Positions 1 through 6,339 are shown, counted from the first letter of the stretch. The stretch: DNA of 7,499 nucleotides from Bacteroidales bacterium (GCA_030523385.1 JAUNIV010000105.1:1-7499); one strand, 5' to 3'. Program-made: numbers and translations. The notes: generated by a model not told the origin, from the letters alone.

Positions 1-55
1 TCTCTATTCTATCTACTACCATATTGTTTTATTTTAATGGTTAAAAATTGCTTTT

Positions 56-721
56 TCATTCAAAATCGTCGATTGTATAATTGGTGAAATCGGCAAAACG
101 CTTCAACTGCCTGAACACACTTTCCACTTTATCCAGCACATCGGGAGCCAGGAAGAAATCATCGGCTACCATGTAGGCACAGGTATAGTCCTTACACTTC
201 AGATAGTCGATGTATTCAAAATCTTTGGGGAATCCTTTGGGAGCAGTCTTCAAGTGGCTTTCGCCGATGACCGGGAAGTATTGTTTGAACTCCGGGTCTT
301 CCACAATGTCCCGGTATTCTTCTATGTTATCATAGATGGACTGACGGAGGGCTTTCAGCACTTTGGGTTCCAGACACCAGCTGCCTCCGGCCAACATGCA
401 GTTGCCGTTTTCCACGTGAACATAGTAACCGCAGTGTTCCGACTTCTTGCCTCGCGCATTGATATATCCTCCTATGTGGGTCTTATAAGGCGTCTTGTCA
501 CTCGAAAAACGGGTGTCGCGATAGATGCGGTAGGTACAATCCTTGACTTGAATGCCCGCTATACTTTCATCAAACAGGGAGATACGGGCTATGATTGCCG
601 CCAGCAGTTCTTCGAACTCCTTTTGCGCCCTCAGATATTCGTCCTTGTGTTCCTGAAACCACGGACGATTGTTGTTGGCCGACAATTCCTTTAAGAATTG
701 TAAAGTAATAGATATATCCAT
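56..721 (-). CDS. DUF2461 / TIGR02453 family protein
   Basis: A 221-residue protein of the DUF2461 (TIGR02453) family, whose biochemical role I do not know. Seen directly: an N-terminal helix with the family-like stretch NNNRPWFQEHK (residues 16-26), then RIYRDTRFSSDKTPYKTHIG (65-84), the most recognisable block, then GYYVHVE (98-104), LAGGSW (110-115) and APKGFPKDFEYI (160-171). Length is about normal for the family. No signal peptide or membrane segment is visible, so it is probably cytoplasmic. The ATG at 721 was chosen because the homology begins there; the frame stays open to a TTG at 760, but those 13 codons cover the likely promoter. It follows the phosphatase gene by 75 bases and probably has its own promoter. 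It is the last gene before the left edge, where the remaining 55 bases show nothing recognisable. Confidence 0.9.
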   Translation of the reverse strand: MDISITLQFLKELSANNNRPWFQEHKDEYLRAQKEFEELLAAIIARISLFDESIAGIQVKDCTYRIYRDTRFSSDKTPYKTHIGGYINARGKKSEHCGYYVHVENGNCMLAGGSWCLEPKVLKALRQSIYDNIEEYRDIVEDPEFKQYFPVIGESHLKTAPKGFPKDFEYIDYLKCKDYTCAYMVADDFFLAPDVLDKVESVFRQLKRFADFTNYTIDDFE

Positions 722-749
722 GTTGCGTTTGTTCGTATGTTCAACTCTA

Positions 750-757
750 CAAACATA
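750..757 (-). promoter_or_regulatory. Likely -7 promoter element for the DUF2461 gene
   Basis: On the minus strand the sequence reads TATGTTTG, an exact match to the Bacteroidetes -7 consensus TAnnTTTG, 28 bases upstream of the ATG at 721. The expected -33 TTTG is not clear; a weak TTAG lies 20 bases further upstream. A run of nine T (minus strand, 780-788) ends just upstream of this region. Confidence 0.45.
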
Positions 758-796
758 CAAAATATATTTGTAACGAACTAAAAAAAAACGAAGTAT

Positions 797-1585
797 TTAT
801 CTTTTTCCTACCACCTTCAGCAATTCGGTATGTATTTTCCCGTTGGTAGCCAACACTTCACGGCCGGAATAGAAGTCCTCTCCTCCTTCAAAATCGGTCA
901 CCCGGCCTCCTGCATTCTTCAAGATTATTGAACCTGCGGCAATGTCCCACGGTCCTAAGAATCCTTCGATGCGTGCTTCAAATCTTCCGGTTGCCACATA
1001 GCAAAGTTCGGCAGCGGCCGCACCTTGCAAGCGCAGTCCGCCCACGTTGCCGTACAGTTCATGCACAATACGTTCTGCCATAGGCTTGTATGCCGCTGAA
1101 TTGTAAGGGAAGCCTAAAGCGATGAAGGCTTTGTCCATATCGCCCACATTGGAAACGTGTATTTCCTTTCCGTTCAGGTAAGAGGGTGCTCCCTTGTATG
1201 TCCAGAACAATTCATCCCGACACACTTCATATACCACCCCGACCAACAATTCTTGCGAATCTCGCAGAGCGATGCTTACACAGTAGGGAGCATTGTCGTG
1301 GATAAAATTGGTGGTGCCGTCCAGCGGGTCCACCAACCAGCAATATGTTTCGTCGGTCAGGCTGCCCGAACCTTCTTCGGCTATGAATCCGGCTTCGGGC
1401 AATAACTCCCGCAGTTGGGACACGATGCGCCGTTCCGATTCTTTATCTACATAAGACACGTAGTCGTGCGCATTCTTCTCTTTTACTTTGCCACGGTCGA
1501 AATCCTTCCGTTCATTACGAAGAAAAGCACCCGCCTGGAGTGCTATTTCACGTACTTTTATGGTTATCTGTTCCAAATTAAGCAT
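797..1585 (-). CDS. Inositol monophosphatase (IMPase/SuhB) family phosphatase
   Basis: A 262-residue Mg2+-dependent, lithium-type phosphatase fold protein that removes phosphate from a small sugar or inositol phosphate in the cytoplasm. Seen directly: DYVSYVDKESE (41-51), the acidic pair E70-E71, motif A WLVDPLDGTTNF (83-94) with metal ligands D86 and D89, and motif B GPWDIAAGSIILKNAGGR (211-228) with D214. All residues expected for metal binding are present, so it should be active. The length matches the family's usual 260-270 residues. The start at 1585 is preceded by AAAGGA about 8 bases upstream, which overlaps the stop of the MORN gene; the 11-base gap suggests co-transcription and translational coupling. 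The substrate is uncertain: inositol-1-phosphate is the family default, but CysQ-like nucleotide phosphatase or another sugar-phosphate activity cannot be excluded. Confidence 0.92.
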   Translation of the reverse strand: MLNLEQITIKVREIALQAGAFLRNERKDFDRGKVKEKNAHDYVSYVDKESERRIVSQLRELLPEAGFIAEEGSGSLTDETYCWLVDPLDGTTNFIHDNAPYCVSIALRDSQELLVGVVYEVCRDELFWTYKGAPSYLNGKEIHVSNVGDMDKAFIALGFPYNSAAYKPMAERIVHELYGNVGGLRLQGAAAAELCYVATGRFEARIEGFLGPWDIAAGSIILKNAGGRVTDFEGGEDFYSGREVLATNGKIHTELLKVVGKR

Positions 1586-1596
1586 ATTCTTTTCCT

Positions 1597-2715
1597 TTAT
1601 TTTTGCTCGCTTTCCAGCTTGCCGAATTTATAGACACCTTTGCGTATCACTTTGCCGTCTTTGTCGGTTTCCACAAAGGCTCCGTGTTTCTTTCCTTGCT
1701 TGAAGAAGCCGTCGTAGCGCACGCCGTCTTTGTCTTCCAGCACGCCTTTGCCTTCTTCCTTGCCTTTCACGAAATGGCCTTTATACTTGCTGCCGTCGGC
1801 CAGTCGCAATATGCCTTCACCATCGGCCATGTTGTTTTTCCAGTCGCCTTCGTATTCATCTCCGTTGCCCCATGTGTAATGTCCTTTTCCGTTGCGCTGG
1901 TTGTTCACCCACTGGCCTTCATAGACGGCTCCGTTGGCCCATGTGAAAGTTCCGGTGCCGTGCTGCTCTCCGTTCTTGAAGTCGCCTACATACTTGTCAC
2001 CGTTTGTGTGTACGTAGATACCTTGTCCTGTGCGTTCACCGTCGGCATAATCTCCTTCATAGCGGTCACCGCTGCTGAAGTAGTACACGCCTTTGCCATG
2101 CTGCACGTCGTCCTTCCAGTCACCGATGTATTTATCTCCGTTGGTATAATAAAAGGTTCCTTTGCCTTCGCGGGCATCGTCCTTCCATTCTCCTTCGTAT
2201 TTCGAGTTGTCCGGCCACACCATCGTGCCCTCTCCGTTCTTCTTGTCCTGCTTCCATCCGCCTTCATATTTGGCTCCGGCTTTCCAGGTGTAAATGCCTG
2301 TGCCGTCTCGTTGGTCCTGAAACCACTGGCCTACATACACATCTCCGTTGTAATAATACATGGTTCCATCGCCTTGCTGGTAGTCGGCATACCACTGGCC
2401 TTCGTAACGGTTGTTGTTCAAGAAGTAATAAGTGCCGGTGCCGTGCTGTTGGTCTTGAAACCACTGGCCCACATACTTTTCTCCGTCATGCAGGGTATAT
2501 GTTCCGTTACCTTCGCGTTTGCCCTTTACGTATTCTCCTTCATAAGAGTCTCCGTTCTTGTATATGGTTTTTCCTTTTCCGTGAGGTTTCTTGCTTTTCA
2601 GCTCTCCGGTATATTCTCCTCCGTCCTTGAATGTATAATTTCCTATTTTTATTTGTGCATGGGTCAGAGTGCCCATTGACATCCAAAGTAATAATAAATA
2701 TGCGTATTTCTTCAT
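1597..2715 (-). CDS. Secreted MORN-repeat protein with 14 in-register repeats
   Basis: A 372-residue protein made almost entirely of MORN repeats. It opens with a signal peptide: MKK, a hydrophobic stretch (residues 5-12) and a plausible signal peptidase I site after THA20, with no lipobox cysteine. The mature chain should therefore be periplasmic or beyond. The repeat anchor YxG occurs with Y at 35, 58, 81, 104, 127, 150, 173, 196, 219, 242, 265, 288, 311 and 334, an exact 23-residue period with no insertion or deletion. Each unit resembles GDKYxGDWKxxxxHGKGxYxW. A fading partial unit ends the protein (about 352-367). No cysteine and no other domain is present. MORN arrays form long twisted beta-sheets and serve in protein or lipid contact; the role of bacterial secreted forms is largely unknown. 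It is followed 11 bases later by the phosphatase gene and probably has its own promoter. Confidence 0.93.
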   Translation of the reverse strand: MKKYAYLLLLWMSMGTLTHAQIKIGNYTFKDGGEYTGELKSKKPHGKGKTIYKNGDSYEGEYVKGKREGNGTYTLHDGEKYVGQWFQDQQHGTGTYYFLNNNRYEGQWYADYQQGDGTMYYYNGDVYVGQWFQDQRDGTGIYTWKAGAKYEGGWKQDKKNGEGTMVWPDNSKYEGEWKDDAREGKGTFYYTNGDKYIGDWKDDVQHGKGVYYFSSGDRYEGDYADGERTGQGIYVHTNGDKYVGDFKNGEQHGTGTFTWANGAVYEGQWVNNQRNGKGHYTWGNGDEYEGDWKNNMADGEGILRLADGSKYKGHFVKGKEEGKGVLEDKDGVRYDGFFKQGKKHGAFVETDKDGKVIRKGVYKFGKLESEQK

Positions 2716-2747
2716 TGGTTAGCTACTATAACTGAATAGATTCACGC

Positions 2748-2755
2748 CAAAGATA
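2748..2755 (-). promoter_or_regulatory. Likely -7 promoter element for the MORN-phosphatase unit
   Basis: The minus strand reads TATCTTTG, an exact TAnnTTTG match, 32 bases upstream of the MORN gene ATG and inside the 70-base gap after the M16 gene. No convincing -33 TTTG is visible at 19-21 bases. The imperfect palindrome TGAATAGATTCA (2733-2744) lies immediately downstream, about where transcription should begin, and could be an operator or chance. Confidence 0.45.
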
Positions 2756-2785
2756 CAACTTTCCATCTTTACGCGTAGTTGGTTA

Positions 2786-4075
2786 TTACACTTTTTTACC
2801 AGCAACGACTTCTATTAAGTTTTCTTTGCAGAAATACTTTTGAGCCAACATGCGTATTTCTTCTACGGTTATTCCCCGGATGGCATCGAGCGAGCGTATA
2901 AAGAAACTTTCGTCCAGTCCGGCCGTTTCCACATAAATCCAGGCATCGGACAGCGAGAAAGGTCCTTCGTATGAGCGGCATAAGTCGCCCAACATATAGT
3001 TTCTTACCATCTCCAGTTCCTCTTTGGGCACTAAGTCGTTGCACAGCCTGTCCATCTCCTTATATACTTCGGTTATGATGGGGGCGATGTATTCATTGGC
3101 TGCTTCAGTAGAGATGGTAAGCACTCCGACGCCCGGATAGGATATAATGCCCGCCCCTATACCATATGTATATCCTTTTTCCTCGCGGATGTTGGACATG
3201 AGCCTGCTGCCGAAATATCCTCCGAACAAAGTCACCAGCACACGAGTCTTCAGGAAATCGGGATGCCGCCTGTTCATCACGAAGCATCCCATCTTGAGAG
3301 AACTTTGCAGGGCGTCTTCTCTTTCTATAAAGATATGTTTCTCCGGTGTGGTGTCCGGCGGGACTATCTTCATTTCCTCTTTGGGAGCTACTTCTCCCCA
3401 CGGTTCGTTGCCCAAATGTTTCTCTATGCTACGCACAATGTCCGGCGTCACTTTGCCCGACACATAGACCGAACAATTACCCGAATGATAATACTTGCGA
3501 TAGAAGGAACGGAGCACTTCGGAGTTGATTCGGTCATAATCTTCCACAGCGGCATAGCGTCCGAAAGGATGCTGCGGTCCGAACAAAGCCGTATTCAGCC
3601 GTTTGCGGGCTATCATCTCCACCCGCGTGCTGTTCACCAGAAACTGCTGGCGGTTGGTGTCCGTCACTATCGAAAGCTCCTTTTCGGGGAAGACAGGTTC
3701 TTTCAGCATATCGGCTATGACAGCCAGCGTGCGGTCAAAATACTTGTTCAGCGAATAGAGAGTAATGAAACCGCAGTTTACCGAAGACGACAGTTCCAAC
3801 CATGCCCCGTAATAATCCAGCCGTTCTGCTATCTGTGCAGAGGTGAGATTCGCCGTGCCTTCGCGCAGCATCCTGTTGGTAAACATGGCCTGCAGGGGCT
3901 GCTCCTGATTGCATTGTCCGGCTCCTACCAGCAGGTCGAAGCGCACCACGTCTTCGGTTCCGGCATAGATAACATTCAGCGGCATGCCGTTTTTCATCGT
4001 TCTTCGGTCGGGACGAACAATGTTGAATTCGCCCAACGGGCGCACAGGTGGCGGAGTGGTTCTGTCCGGCATCAT
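2786..4075 (-). CDS. M16-family (insulinase/processing peptidase-like) protein, apparently non-catalytic
   Basis: A 429-residue protein with the two-lobe M16 fold of the short M16B type. The C-terminal lobe is well conserved: FGGYFGSRLMSNIREEKGYTYG (284-305), including the Arg (291) and Tyr (302) that in M16 proteins help bind substrate. In the N-terminal lobe the zinc motif HxxEH, expected just before the conserved GT, reads M64-F-T-N-R68, and the third ligand position (about 144, after FPEKEL) reads Gln rather than Glu. I infer no metalloprotease activity of its own; such subunits often pair with an active M16 partner, which is not in this window. No signal peptide, so probably cytoplasmic. 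The ATG at 4075 overlaps the kdsB stop by 4 bases (ATGA) and has GGGAGG upstream; a second in-frame ATG at 4072 is possible. It is almost certainly co-transcribed with kdsB. Confidence 0.88.
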   Translation of the reverse strand: MMPDRTTPPPVRPLGEFNIVRPDRRTMKNGMPLNVIYAGTEDVVRFDLLVGAGQCNQEQPLQAMFTNRMLREGTANLTSAQIAERLDYYGAWLELSSSVNCGFITLYSLNKYFDRTLAVIADMLKEPVFPEKELSIVTDTNRQQFLVNSTRVEMIARKRLNTALFGPQHPFGRYAAVEDYDRINSEVLRSFYRKYYHSGNCSVYVSGKVTPDIVRSIEKHLGNEPWGEVAPKEEMKIVPPDTTPEKHIFIEREDALQSSLKMGCFVMNRRHPDFLKTRVLVTLFGGYFGSRLMSNIREEKGYTYGIGAGIISYPGVGVLTISTEAANEYIAPIITEVYKEMDRLCNDLVPKEELEMVRNYMLGDLCRSYEGPFSLSDAWIYVETAGLDESFFIRSLDAIRGITVEEIRMLAQKYFCKENLIEVVAGKKV

Positions 4076-4830
4076 CTTCCCTCCCGTTGTTTTAAGAACT
4101 CTTCTGCACGGGCCAAATCCTGTGGCGTGTCAATCCCGATGGTCTCCACCTCACTGATACCTACCTTTATCGTATAACCGTTTTCCAACCACCGGAGCTG
4201 TTCCAACGATTCTGCCAGCTCCAAAGGAGATTGTGGCAAAGCGGTAATCTCTTTCAATACTTCGGCCCTGTAGGCATACAGCCCGATGTGTTTATAATAG
4301 GTATGCTGTTTCAACCATTCCTCTTTGGCTACATTTCGCAAGTAAGGGATGACGGAACGGCTGAAGTACAGCGCATTCATATTCTTGTTCACCACCACTT
4401 TGGGCGAGTTGGGATTCTCCAGTGCAGCCAGTCCGTCTTCGGGTGCAAAAGGTTTAACCAACGTGGCTATTTGTGTGACAGCATCGTCGAAGCAAGCCTT
4501 GACAGCCTCCAGTTGCGAACGCCGGATGAAAGGTTCGTCACCCTGAATATTCACCACCACATCATATCCGTTTCCCACTTTCGTATAGGCTTCATAGCAA
4601 CGGTCCGTGCCGCTCTTGTGGTTGGCAGAGGTCATAACCACCTTTCCGCCGAAGTCCTTGACGGCAGCTTCTATGCGTTCATCGTCCGTGGCCACGTACA
4701 CTTCGTCCAACACGCCTTCCACTTGTTCATACACTCTGCGAATCACCGGTCTGCCTCCCAGCATGGCCAATGGTTTGGCCGGAAAACGTGTCGAGGCATA
4801 TCTTGCGGGAATAATTCCGATAAATTTCAT
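4072..4830 (-). CDS. kdsB: 3-deoxy-manno-octulosonate cytidylyltransferase (CMP-Kdo synthetase)
   Basis: A 252-residue enzyme that joins Kdo to CTP, giving CMP-Kdo and pyrophosphate: the activation step that lets Kdo be added to lipid A in Gram-negative lipopolysaccharide synthesis, in the cytoplasm. Seen directly: the nucleotide-binding start IIPARYASTRFPAKPL (6-21), VNIQGDEPFI (93-102) with the Mg2+-binding Asp at 98, LYFSRSVIPY (154-163), YKHIGLYAYR (179-188), LEQLRWLENGY (209-219) and GIDTPQDL (232-239) with the second metal Asp at 234. Length and motifs are standard and nothing is missing. The ATG at 4830 is preceded by an AT-rich leader without a clear Shine-Dalgarno site. The downstream M16-family gene overlaps its stop by 4 bases. 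It is divergently transcribed from the FolK-like gene through a shared 77-base region. Confidence 0.97.
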   Translation of the reverse strand: MKFIGIIPARYASTRFPAKPLAMLGGRPVIRRVYEQVEGVLDEVYVATDDERIEAAVKDFGGKVVMTSANHKSGTDRCYEAYTKVGNGYDVVVNIQGDEPFIRRSQLEAVKACFDDAVTQIATLVKPFAPEDGLAALENPNSPKVVVNKNMNALYFSRSVIPYLRNVAKEEWLKQHTYYKHIGLYAYRAEVLKEITALPQSPLELAESLEQLRWLENGYTIKVGISEVETIGIDTPQDLARAEEFLKQREGR

Positions 4831-4856
4831 GATACCATTTCTTTTATATAATCATG

Positions 4857-4864
4857 CAAAAGTA
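4857..4864 (-). promoter_or_regulatory. Likely -7 promoter element for kdsB
   Basis: The minus strand reads TACTTTTG, an exact match to TAnnTTTG, 26 bases upstream of the kdsB ATG. The -33 position at 19-base spacing reads TGCA rather than TTTG. The element forms one arm of a 10-base inverted repeat shared with the divergent promoter at 4878-4885. Confidence 0.5.
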
Positions 4865-4877
4865 CAAAAACATTTCA

Positions 4878-4885
4878 TACATTTG
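4878..4885 (+). promoter_or_regulatory. Likely -7 promoter element for the FolK-like gene
   Basis: The plus strand reads TACATTTG, an exact TAnnTTTG match, 22 bases upstream of the ATG at 4908. At 19-base spacing the -33 position also reads TGCA. Each -33 region overlaps or abuts the other promoter's -7 element, so polymerase could probably not occupy both at once. Confidence 0.5.
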
Positions 4886-4907
4886 CAGCATTTAATACAT
4901 AATTCTT

Positions 4908-5291
4908 ATGAACGAACACCGCTGTTTGATCTGTATGGGCTCCAACACCGACCGCTTGAAGCATCTTTCCGAAGCGCGGGAAGCACTGACAGCTACCTTT
5001 CCGGATGTCTGTTTTGGCAGGTTGATGGAGACGGAAGCTATCGGGAGTGGTTTTTATTCTCCTTTCAGCAACCAGTTGGCCGGCTTCACCACCACGCTCC
5101 TCCCCGACGCCATACATGCTTTCTTCAAAGAACTGGAACGCCAGAGCGGACGCATGCCGGATGACAAAGCGAAGGGCATCGTAAAGTTGGATATCGACCT
5201 GCTGATATTCGACAGCGAAGTCTTGAAGCCGGAAGACATGCAGAGAGAATACATCCGCAAAGGGATGGAAGATTTCCCCTACTCCCGGTGA
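4908..5291 (+). CDS. Short, degenerate HPPK (FolK)-like protein
   Basis: A 127-residue relative of 6-hydroxymethyl-7,8-dihydropterin pyrophosphokinase, the folate enzyme that moves pyrophosphate from ATP to the pterin. Seen directly: the MGSN start (10-13), T42, N55, ELERQSGR (75-82) and LDIDLL (94-99) with the Mg2+ Asp pair D95 and D97. Compared with E. coli FolK from memory, the positions align almost without gaps. However, the usual GPR before the Asp pair is GIV (R92 becomes V), the tryptophan near 89 is Lys, and the PH motif near 114-115 reads EY. The protein stops at 127, against the usual ~150-170, so the C-terminal part is absent. Catalysis by the normal mechanism is doubtful. It may be a pterin or nucleotide-binding relative rather than the cell's real FolK; automatic annotation would probably still call it folK. 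No Shine-Dalgarno site is visible upstream. Confidence 0.75.
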   Translation: MNEHRCLICMGSNTDRLKHLSEAREALTATFPDVCFGRLMETEAIGSGFYSPFSNQLAGFTTTLLPDAIHAFFKELERQSGRMPDDKAKGIVKLDIDLLIFDSEVLKPEDMQREYIRKGMEDFPYSR

Positions 5292-5483
5292 ATCAAACCG
5301 CCTTATCGATGTCATTTATATGACATTTTGCATTGTCTGAATCTTGTTTTCAACGACCTAAATGTTAAATAATTCTTCTTTTCTGATAAAAATGTCATGG
5401 CAATAGTGTTTTCTTGTGATAAAAAGCTATATTTACCACCGGAACTAAGCATTCTATTATTAACCTTTTTAATTATATGCGAA
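5292..5483. other. 192-base intergenic region with repeated ATGTCAT motif
   Basis: AT-rich region between the FolK-like gene and the winged-helix gene. It holds ATGTCAT-TTAT-ATGACAT (5309-5326), a perfect 7-base inverted repeat with a 4-base loop, followed by only four T, and a third ATGTCAT at 5392-5398. A TATATTTA (5428-5435) is one base off TAnnTTTG and could be the -7 element of the downstream gene. The downstream reading frame stays open through 5397-5483, but its translation there does not resemble the family. Confidence 0.55.
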
Positions 5484-5702
5484 ATGAATAAATACGAAAT
5501 CGGAGTAAACGCCGGAAAGATCTGGCACTTACTAAAGGATAATGTACGTTGGAGCTATCAGGAACTGAAAGAGGCTTCAGGCTTATCGGATCGAGATTTG
5601 AATGCCGCCATCGGATGGTTGGCCAGGGAAGACAAGATAGATTTTCAAACAAACAGTGGAGATGATCATCTGTTTTTGAGCGTCAACGTATATATCGGAT
5701 AA
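5484..5702 (+). CDS. DUF2582-type winged helix-turn-helix protein
   Basis: A 72-residue protein matching the small DUF2582 winged helix-turn-helix family found in Bacteroidetes and archaea. Seen directly: IGVNAGKIWHLL (6-17) as the first helix, WSYQELKEASGLSDRDLNAAIGWL (23-46) as the helix-turn-helix, the family hallmark GWLAREDKI (43-51), and a short strand pair for the wing (52-68). The ATG at 5484 was chosen over an in-frame ATG at 5397 because family similarity begins at MNKYEIGVNAG and the 29 extra residues are a hydrophobic run typical of translated AT-rich non-coding DNA. The fold suggests DNA binding and transcriptional control, but there is no effector domain and the target is unknown. 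It stands alone between a 192-base gap and a hairpin. Confidence 0.88.
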   Translation: MNKYEIGVNAGKIWHLLKDNVRWSYQELKEASGLSDRDLNAAIGWLAREDKIDFQTNSGDDHLFLSVNVYIG

Positions 5703-5710
5703 GTTTTGTG

Positions 5711-5736
5711 GGAGGGGTGCGTCAAAGCACCCCTTC
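5711..5736. terminator. Hairpin between convergent genes, probable bidirectional terminator
   Basis: AGGGGTGC (5713-5720) pairs perfectly with GCACCCCT (5727-5734) around the loop GTCAAA; one G-U and one G-C pair extend the stem to 10. It sits between two convergent stop codons (5702 and 5759), where a terminator is expected. Neither side has a proper U-tract, so efficiency is uncertain. Confidence 0.6.
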
Positions 5737-5758
5737 GCTATGTTTGCGATTAACATCG

Positions 5759-6310
5759 CTAACTTAGTTTCCGAATGACCCGGGCAGGATTACCCACTGC
5801 CAATGAATCGTCGGGAATGTCTTTAGTCACCACGCTACCTGCCCCGATGATACATCGGTGTCCTATCGTTACTCCCGGGCAAATGATGGCTCCGCCTCCT
5901 ATCCAGCAATCCTGGCCTATAGTAACCGGATAGGCGTATTCTTTGCTCTCACGCCTCGGAATGTAATCCATAGGATGATGGGGAGTATAAATTTGCACAT
6001 TGGGTCCCACCAAAGTATGTGCCCCGATGGTGATGTATCCGCCATCCAAAAAGGTGCAATTGGCATTCACAAACACATGCTCTCCCAGCCGGATGCCATG
6101 CCCGTGGTCGCAATAAAACGGAGGGCAGATGATGGAAGTGGCAGGAATGTCCGGCACGAGCTCTTCCAATATTTCGCGAAAGCCTTTGTCATACGTACTC
6201 ATCATACGAAATTTAGCCAACAACTTTTTGGCATGTATAAAGCTGGCCTGTACTTCGGGCTTCCCCATGTCGGCCAATTCGCCTCGACGCATTTTTTCTA
6301 TTTCATTCAT
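5759..6310 (-). CDS. LacA/Maa-type sugar O-acetyltransferase
   Basis: A 183-residue cytoplasmic acetyl-CoA-dependent acetyltransferase of the maltose/galactoside O-acetyltransferase group. Seen directly: the N-terminal helical Maa domain (about 1-55, starting EIEKMRRGELAD), then left-handed beta-helix hexapeptide repeats (about 72-165, such as VFVNANCTFLDGG, ITIGAHTLVGPN, VTIGQDCWIGGGAIICPGVTIG). H112 in the PHHPMD loop corresponds to the catalytic His of LacA-type enzymes, and the C-terminal hallmark AVGNPARVIR is at 171-180. Length is typical. The ATG at 6310 was chosen; a TTG at 6325 would add five residues unlike the family. It starts 29 bases after the transporter stop and is probably on the same transcript. 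The acceptor is unknown (maltose, glucose, galactosides or another sugar); such enzymes are often loosely specific. Confidence 0.93.
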   Translation of the reverse strand: MNEIEKMRRGELADMGKPEVQASFIHAKKLLAKFRMMSTYDKGFREILEELVPDIPATSIICPPFYCDHGHGIRLGEHVFVNANCTFLDGGYITIGAHTLVGPNVQIYTPHHPMDYIPRRESKEYAYPVTIGQDCWIGGGAIICPGVTIGHRCIIGAGSVVTKDIPDDSLAVGNPARVIRKLS

Positions 6311-6339
6311 TTTATAATATATCAAGAGTTGGTTTATGG

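Noticed and set aside
254..694. A 146-codon plus-strand frame inside the DUF2461 gene
   Set aside because: It is antisense to a gene with conserved family motifs and has no motif of its own.
780..788. Nine-T run on the minus strand after the phosphatase gene as an intrinsic terminator
   Set aside because: No stable hairpin can be drawn in front of it; it may simply be an AT-rich part of the next promoter.
1603..2679. A 358-codon open frame antisense to the MORN gene
   Set aside because: The sense gene repeats every 69 bases, so a stop-free antisense unit stays stop-free through all repeats. The translation is a low-complexity hydrophobic run resembling no family I recognise, while the sense frame has clear repeats and a signal peptide.
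2770..2777. TACGCGTA palindrome after the M16 gene
   Set aside because: Eight bases is too short to stand out, and it does not line up with a promoter element.
3263..4177. A 304-codon plus-strand open frame across the M16 gene and the kdsB end
   Set aside because: It lies antisense to two genes with strong motifs and has no recognisable domain, so it is a shadow frame.
4827..4838. A three-codon upstream frame (ATG GTA TCA TGA) ending on the kdsB start codon
   Set aside because: The overlap could in principle couple translation, but at this length chance is a sufficient explanation and no Shine-Dalgarno site supports it.
5397..5483. N-terminal extension of the winged-helix protein with a hydrophobic stretch (apparent membrane anchor)
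   Set aside because: Family similarity starts at the ATG at 5484; the upstream stretch is translated AT-rich intergenic DNA and overlaps the repeated ATGTCAT motif.
5746..5759. Small hairpin GCGAT-TAAC-ATCGC near the acetyltransferase stop
   Set aside because: Only five base pairs and no T-run; the stronger hairpin at 5711-5736 already accounts for termination here.
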